Source: Actinomycetota bacterium
Lineage (GTDB): Bacteria; Actinomycetota; Acidimicrobiia; Acidimicrobiales; Poriferisodaliceae
Assembly: GCA_002731665.1 (NCBI GenBank)
Contig: PCCJ01000043.1
Coordinates: forward strand, 1-9,934
DNA: 9,934 bases
Reading direction: 5' to 3'
The translations under genes were made by a program, and so were the position numbers. Below the pieces are notes generated by a model, which had not been told where the DNA came from, made no database searches, and was given only the letters and a program-made list of their open reading frames with translations. Each line of letters begins with the position of its first letter. Position 1 is the stretch's first letter. Below are positions 6,364 to 9,934 of the stretch, piece by piece.

Positions 6364-7833
6364 TCAAACTCTCCTCACGAAACTTACAAGAATCATACCC
6401 AAAAACGCGAATCCCGCTGCGATCATAAAGGCTTCGTTATAGCTACCAATAAGCCCCGATACCGGCTCGCGACTTTCTTGAATTGATCCCAAAATTTCTA
6501 TGCCTCCGGCAGTGCCTAGTTGCCACATCATCTGCTGCGCTCCTCCAGCAGTTGCTACATCTTTTTCTTCTACGGCATTAGTTATTACTGAAGTCATGGC
6601 AGGTTGCATTACTCCTAAACCAAAACCCGCTACGCCTAGTGACACGAATACAAAAAGGTCGCCGCTGGTAGCAGATGCTAACGACAAAAGACAAGCAGAC
6701 GCCGCAACAAAAAAAGCTCCGGACACAGACAAAACACGTTCACCTAGCCGCGCTCCAGCGAAGCCTACTAGTGGCCCCGCTAATGCAAAAAAAAGTGGAC
6801 GTGAAGTAATCAAATAACTTGTCCTAGTAACTGAATGACCATATACCTCAGCTATAAAAAGCGGTGTAAGAACAAACCCGGCCCCCATATAAGCAAAATT
6901 TGTGAATACCTGACTCAGCATGGGGATAACAAAATTTCTACGCCGAAAGTACTCAATCGGAATTAATGGAGCAACTGCTCGGTTCTCCTGAAAAATAAAT
7001 AAAGCTAACAGCACAACTGAAATACTTACCAACACAGAAATGGATGTTGAACCCCAACCCCATATCGGGCCACGGTTTATCGCCGCTAATAATGCAGATA
7101 GACCTGCTGCGAGTAGAACAGTGCCTGGAATATCGAATTTAATATCAGTTTTTCGTGATGTACTTGGAAACACTTTATAGCCAAGAATTAAGGCTAACGC
7201 TGTGACCGGAACCTGAGCAATAAAAACCCACCGCCAGCTATAAAGATCTATCAACGGACCACAGATCGCTATTCCTGCGACCGGTCCACCAGCCATAACT
7301 AAACCCCACCAACCTAAAACTCTTATCCGTTTAGCTGCTTCAAATTGTGTGAAGATTATTGCTATTCCAGCCGGGCCTGTTGCTGAACCAAAGATCGCGC
7401 TCAGAGTACGAAATATAATTAAAGACTCGGCCGACCAAGCGAACGCTGAGAGTAAGCCAAAAAGCCCAGAACCAATCAGCGAAACCAGAAAGGCTTGTCT
7501 TCTTCCATACAGGTCAGCCAGTTTCCCGGCTGTAACCGCTAAGACCGCAAACCCTAGATTGGGTCCCGTAACTACCCAGCGCATGAGACTGCGATCGACG
7601 CTAAATTCTAGTGCAAGCTCATTTATTGCAGCTGCTAAGACCGAAACCATAAAGTTGGCTGACACCAGCCCAAGAAGCGCCACCCAAAAAATAGTCCACG
7701 GCGAGAAACCAGATGTTTCAGCTAGGTGAGTCTCCCGATTCGGCTGGACTCTGTACACATATGGATTTAACGTTTTTAGATCTGAAACAGATTCTTGGCC
7801 TACCCCACCAAGAGAATCCGCTGACTTTACCAT
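6364..7833 (-). CDS. MFS transporter, DHA2-like (about 14 helices)
   Basis: A 489-residue inner-membrane carrier. A soluble N-terminus of about 45 residues precedes the first helix. Motif A is GKLADLYGRR (103-112) between helices 2 and 3; GGPVAGIAICGPL (182-194) resembles the motif C of proton antiporters, and WRWVFIAQVPV (200-210) is typical of the DHA2 drug/H+ antiporter group, as is the length. The first helix reads ANFMVSVLAAAI (59-70) and lacks the aspartate seen in the 'LDxTIVNVALP' helix of DHA2 multidrug exporters, so its substrate coupling may differ. GGAG lies 15 nt before the ATG, rather far. It is convergent with the crotonase gene, only 3 bp apart, and divergent from the EthD gene. 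Export or import of the local pathway's substrate is inferred from position only. Confidence 0.87.
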   Translation of the reverse strand: MVKSADSLGGVGQESVSDLKTLNPYVYRVQPNRETHLAETSGFSPWTIFWVALLGLVSANFMVSVLAAAINELALEFSVDRSLMRWVVTGPNLGFAVLAVTAGKLADLYGRRQAFLVSLIGSGLFGLLSAFAWSAESLIIFRTLSAIFGSATGPAGIAIIFTQFEAAKRIRVLGWWGLVMAGGPVAGIAICGPLIDLYSWRWVFIAQVPVTALALILGYKVFPSTSRKTDIKFDIPGTVLLAAGLSALLAAINRGPIWGWGSTSISVLVSISVVLLALFIFQENRAVAPLIPIEYFRRRNFVIPMLSQVFTNFAYMGAGFVLTPLFIAEVYGHSVTRTSYLITSRPLFFALAGPLVGFAGARLGERVLSVSGAFFVAASACLLSLASATSGDLFVFVSLGVAGFGLGVMQPAMTSVITNAVEEKDVATAGGAQQMMWQLGTAGGIEILGSIQESREPVSGLIGSYNEAFMIAAGFAFLGMILVSFVRRV

Positions 7834-7886
7834 TAGTTTCTAGTCTATCTCCACATAGAAGATCAATGCCGTGACAAGATATTGCT

Positions 7887-8495
7887 ATGCATGAACTTAT
7901 AGCAGTAGGAAATGACATCGACGCAGCTCTTGAAATTGCAAGAAAGCTAAACGGTATCTCATATATAAATGATCAGCTTGACGCAACAAAGCTTCCTTTT
8001 CGGACATTAGTCAGAGCCATGACAGATGATCCAAGCCAATTAAACGGAACCAATGATGCAGGTAGTTACTTAGCCTTCTCAAGATGTATTCGAGAAAGAC
8101 CAGAATCTGCAGTGGCAGGAGCGACCTCTCCAGGAATCACCGCCATTTTTCCGCTGCTACACCATCCTGATTTCACGCATGAGCAAGCTGATTCTCACTG
8201 GCGCGATATCCACGCTCCACTAGCTTTAAAGCATCATCCTGGCATGTGGGATTACACACAACTGAGCATCGTTCAGACATTCTCTGGGACACCCATCGAT
8301 GGCTTTGCCCTTGTAGGTTTTAAAAGCCTCATTGATATGAAAGAAAGATTCTTCGGCGATGATCACGATCGCGAGACGATCTACAACGACGTTGCTACTT
8401 TCGCAGACTCAAACTCTCCTCGACGGGTTATAACAACCGAAATTATAAACAAATCAAGGCCCCCAGTTCCTGAAACTTCGTGGGCCCAAGGATAA
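7887..8495 (+). CDS. EthD-domain (dimeric alpha/beta barrel) protein
   Basis: A 202-residue soluble protein. The second half (about 85-187) matches the EthD ferredoxin-like fold: FTHEQADSHWRDIHAPLALKH (96-116, with Trp105, His109, Pro111), GMWDYTQ (119-125), DGFALVGFKS (138-147) and a C-terminal strand RRVITTEII (179-187). EthD was first named from a gene needed with a cytochrome P450 for ethyl tert-butyl ether breakdown; many homologues have no known reaction, though related barrels act as dehalogenases, lyases or oxygenases. The first 80 residues (a helix at 12-21, then LNGISYIND) may be a worn first copy of the same fold. An in-frame TGA at 7872 excludes starts further upstream except a rare ATT. 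It is divergent from the MFS gene by 53 bp and converges on the monooxygenase gene. Confidence 0.75.
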   Translation: MHELIAVGNDIDAALEIARKLNGISYINDQLDATKLPFRTLVRAMTDDPSQLNGTNDAGSYLAFSRCIRERPESAVAGATSPGITAIFPLLHHPDFTHEQADSHWRDIHAPLALKHHPGMWDYTQLSIVQTFSGTPIDGFALVGFKSLIDMKERFFGDDHDRETIYNDVATFADSNSPRRVITTEIINKSRPPVPETSWAQG

Positions 8496-8583
8496 TTCAA
8501 ACAGTAAACCCGCAGCAGGAATTCACCAAACGACTACCGACATTATAAAGGTAATTAAAACCTCCAATAATTAAGCGAAATAG

Positions 8584-9681
8584 CTAAGCCGGTATGCCAA
8601 GTCGCTCCTGCACGGGCGCTAGCTTCTGCAACTCTGGCATAACTTCACGAGCAAACAGCTTCATGCTCGTATCTGCTTCCGAAATAGGCATACCAGCGAA
8701 ACTAAACACTCCCATATAGCCGTCCATGTGAGTTTCATCCTGAAGCTTCATAATTTTGTCAAACACTTGCTGTGGGCTTCCCCAAATTTGAAGATTCACA
8801 AAGAAGTCGGTCATCATTTCCATGCCACCGGGAGCCTTTAAGCGATCGTACATAACGCCGTGGGCCTCATAACCTTCCGTATCTTTCAAATGCGGTTTAT
8901 CAAACTCGTAATGCTTGATTATTGAGTCCCAATAGCCACCAATATACTCGCGAGCTTTTTCCTCAGCTCTATTCGGGTTTTCGTCTACAAAGGTCCATCC
9001 AGCAACTAACGGAGATGGAGGCTCGGCATCGTTAGCCTGCCGATAGACATCACGATAATCTTGAAGCTCCTGGCGGACCGCTTTCCATGGCTTCTGAGGA
9101 ACAATCAATATTCCGACGCCGAGCTCCGCCATAATTTTAGCGGATTCAGGAGATACCGCAGCTGCATAGGCCCTACCTCGCATCGACTTGAGGGGTCTCG
9201 GCCTAATATCCACCCTCGGCTGCTCAATAAGTTCCCCATGATATTCTGCGTAGCCATTTTCTAAGGCGTTTAGAACCATCTCTGTTGATTCTTTGAAACG
9301 AAGGCGGGCTGTGTCCATCTCAGTTCTAAAGCCATCAAACTCAACTTTGCCTGTGCCTCGACCGAGCCCAAGAATAAAACGGCCATCCGAGAGATTGTCG
9401 AGCATAGAAATTTGTTCGGCTACACGCAAAGGATCATGCCAAGGTAGAACACAGACCATCGAACCAAGTTTAATCTTCTTGGTCGCTCCCGCCATATACG
9501 TAAGGAATTGCAGAACATCTGGACACATGGTGTAATCCGTAAAGTGATGCTCGACACTCCAAACGGAATCAAACCCAAGACCCTCTGCTTGCAGAGCAAG
9601 CGAAAGGTCCTGCTGATACACCTGCTGGTCCGGAATGGTCTCATCAGGATTCTGAAAAATAACGCTTAGGCCAACCTGCAT
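8584..9681 (-). CDS. Luciferase-like (LLM class) flavin-dependent oxidoreductase
   Basis: A 365-residue TIM-barrel flavin monooxygenase or reductase of the bacterial luciferase superfamily, using FMN or F420. The N-terminal strand VGLSVIFQN (3-11) is followed by GFDSVWSVEHHFTDY (36-50), whose His45-His46 match the active-site histidine region of luciferase alpha; KIKLGSMVCVLPWHDP (69-84), LDNLSDGRFILGLGRG (94-109) and the late WGSPQQV (300-306) are all family signatures. The length is usual for LLM oxidoreductases. The ATG is preceded by GGGGG with a 4-nt spacer. It lies 43 bp after the PrmA-like gene on the same strand and may be read through from it. Likely roles are hydroxylation, Baeyer-Villiger oxygenation or C-S/C-N cleavage of a small organic compound; the sequence does not choose between them. 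Confidence 0.88.
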   Translation of the reverse strand: MQVGLSVIFQNPDETIPDQQVYQQDLSLALQAEGLGFDSVWSVEHHFTDYTMCPDVLQFLTYMAGATKKIKLGSMVCVLPWHDPLRVAEQISMLDNLSDGRFILGLGRGTGKVEFDGFRTEMDTARLRFKESTEMVLNALENGYAEYHGELIEQPRVDIRPRPLKSMRGRAYAAAVSPESAKIMAELGVGILIVPQKPWKAVRQELQDYRDVYRQANDAEPPSPLVAGWTFVDENPNRAEEKAREYIGGYWDSIIKHYEFDKPHLKDTEGYEAHGVMYDRLKAPGGMEMMTDFFVNLQIWGSPQQVFDKIMKLQDETHMDGYMGVFSFAGMPISEADTSMKLFAREVMPELQKLAPVQERLGIPA

Positions 9682-9685
9682 TTCG

Positions 9686-9690
9686 CCCCC
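9686..9690 (-). promoter_or_regulatory. G-rich ribosome binding site of the LLM oxidoreductase gene
   Basis: On the minus strand GGGGG lies 4 nt before the ATG at 9681. It supports this start over the out-of-frame ATG that overlaps the same G-run. Confidence 0.5.
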
Positions 9691-9724
9691 ATAAATTTAA
9701 TAGCTTTACACGTACTCTAGATCA

Positions 9725-9934
9725 TCAACCTACAACTTTACCGACCAACCCAACCCATTCATCTCTATTTATAGGTCGCTCAAACTTCACTTTGGGAAAA
9801 CAGGCTTTAACTCTTGATACCTGAGCACTCGATATTCCGCTAAGACCCAACCACCCATTTGTCTTCAACTTATCAGTTAAATCATTTGCCATGCTACGCA
9901 AGGTGTAGTCATGAATATTGGCGAGCACAACATC
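9725..9934 (-). CDS. prmA: Ribosomal protein L11 methyltransferase-like protein (PrmA family), C-terminal end only
   Basis: The last 69 residues of a gene that enters from the right edge; an apparent GTG start at 9928 is only an internal Val because the frame stays open to the edge. It begins DVVLANIHDY, which matches the PrmA motif 'D-x-V-x-A-N-I-L' in the place where other methyltransferases have (D/N)PP(F/Y). It continues with DKLKTNGWLGLSGISSAQV, matching the 'LKPGGxLxLSGI' strand and helix of PrmA, and ends with the strand pair EWVGLVGKV. PrmA trimethylates ribosomal protein L11 using S-adenosylmethionine. The SAM-binding glycine loop is outside the window, and His replaces the usual Leu after ANI. 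This end is assigned with fair confidence; another class I methyltransferase of the same subgroup is the alternative. Confidence 0.72.
   Translation of the reverse strand, partial: DVVLANIHDYTLRSMANDLTDKLKTNGWLGLSGISSAQVSRVKACFPKVKFERPINRDEWVGLVGKVVG

Noticed and set aside
8496..8583. Bidirectional terminator between the convergent EthD and LLM genes
   Set aside because: Only a 4-bp AGGT/ACCT stem in A+T-rich sequence is present, too weak to call.
9725..9928. Small complete 67-residue gene starting at a GTG
   Set aside because: The frame is open to the window edge and the residues match the C-terminus of PrmA, so it is a partial larger gene.
1..9934. CRISPR array, tRNA, insertion sequence or prophage attachment site
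   Set aside because: No regularly spaced repeats, tRNA-like fold, transposase or integrase coding sequence, or long terminal repeats were seen on either strand.

Overview
This is a gene-dense bacterial window of mid-range base composition (by eye somewhat under 50% G+C). It holds nine complete protein genes and two cut by the window edges. No RNA gene, insertion sequence, CRISPR array or integrase is visible. The mix of a luciferase-like flavin monooxygenase, an SDR, an acyl-CoA dehydrogenase, a crotonase, a 14-helix-type MFS carrier and an EthD-domain protein is typical of free-living, often marine, degraders such as Acidimicrobiia (Actinomycetota) or SAR202-type Chloroflexota. That lineage is an inference from gene content, not from a marker gene, and is held with low confidence.

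Left block (1-2169, minus strand). A CotH-kinase-type lipoprotein, a DUF4956 membrane protein and the first 43 residues of a VTC-domain (polyphosphate polymerase-type) protein lie in one direction. The last two overlap by 4 nt (ATGA). This looks like one operon for an envelope-linked module: an exported kinase-fold lipoprotein, a multi-helix membrane partner and a cytosolic polyphosphate polymerase-like enzyme. A 234-bp leader region upstream carries two copies of the 8-bp palindrome TGCATGCA on either side of a possible extended -10 promoter.

Middle block (2404-6360). An SDR dehydrogenase (minus) is divergent from a plus-strand run of acyl-CoA dehydrogenase, alpha/beta hydrolase and crotonase-superfamily protein. 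The 101-bp divergent region holds several short palindromes and a tandem 7-bp repeat. Together the enzymes suggest oxidation of an alcohol or ketone and processing of an acyl-CoA, with the hydrolase opening an ester, lactone or thioester. No CoA ligase, thiolase or regulator is in view, so the substrate cannot be named. The crotonase lacks both hydratase glutamates and instead has an aspartate where PaaG-like isomerases have theirs. The SDR lacks the usual tetrad asparagine.

Right block (6364-9934). An MFS carrier (minus) ends 3 bp from the crotonase stop. It is divergent, across only 53 bp, from an EthD-domain gene (plus). That gene converges on a luciferase-like monooxygenase (minus), which follows the C-terminal end of a PrmA-like methyltransferase (minus). 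The carrier, EthD protein and monooxygenase fit uptake or efflux and oxygenation of a small organic substrate that could feed the middle block, but this link is inferred only from adjacency.
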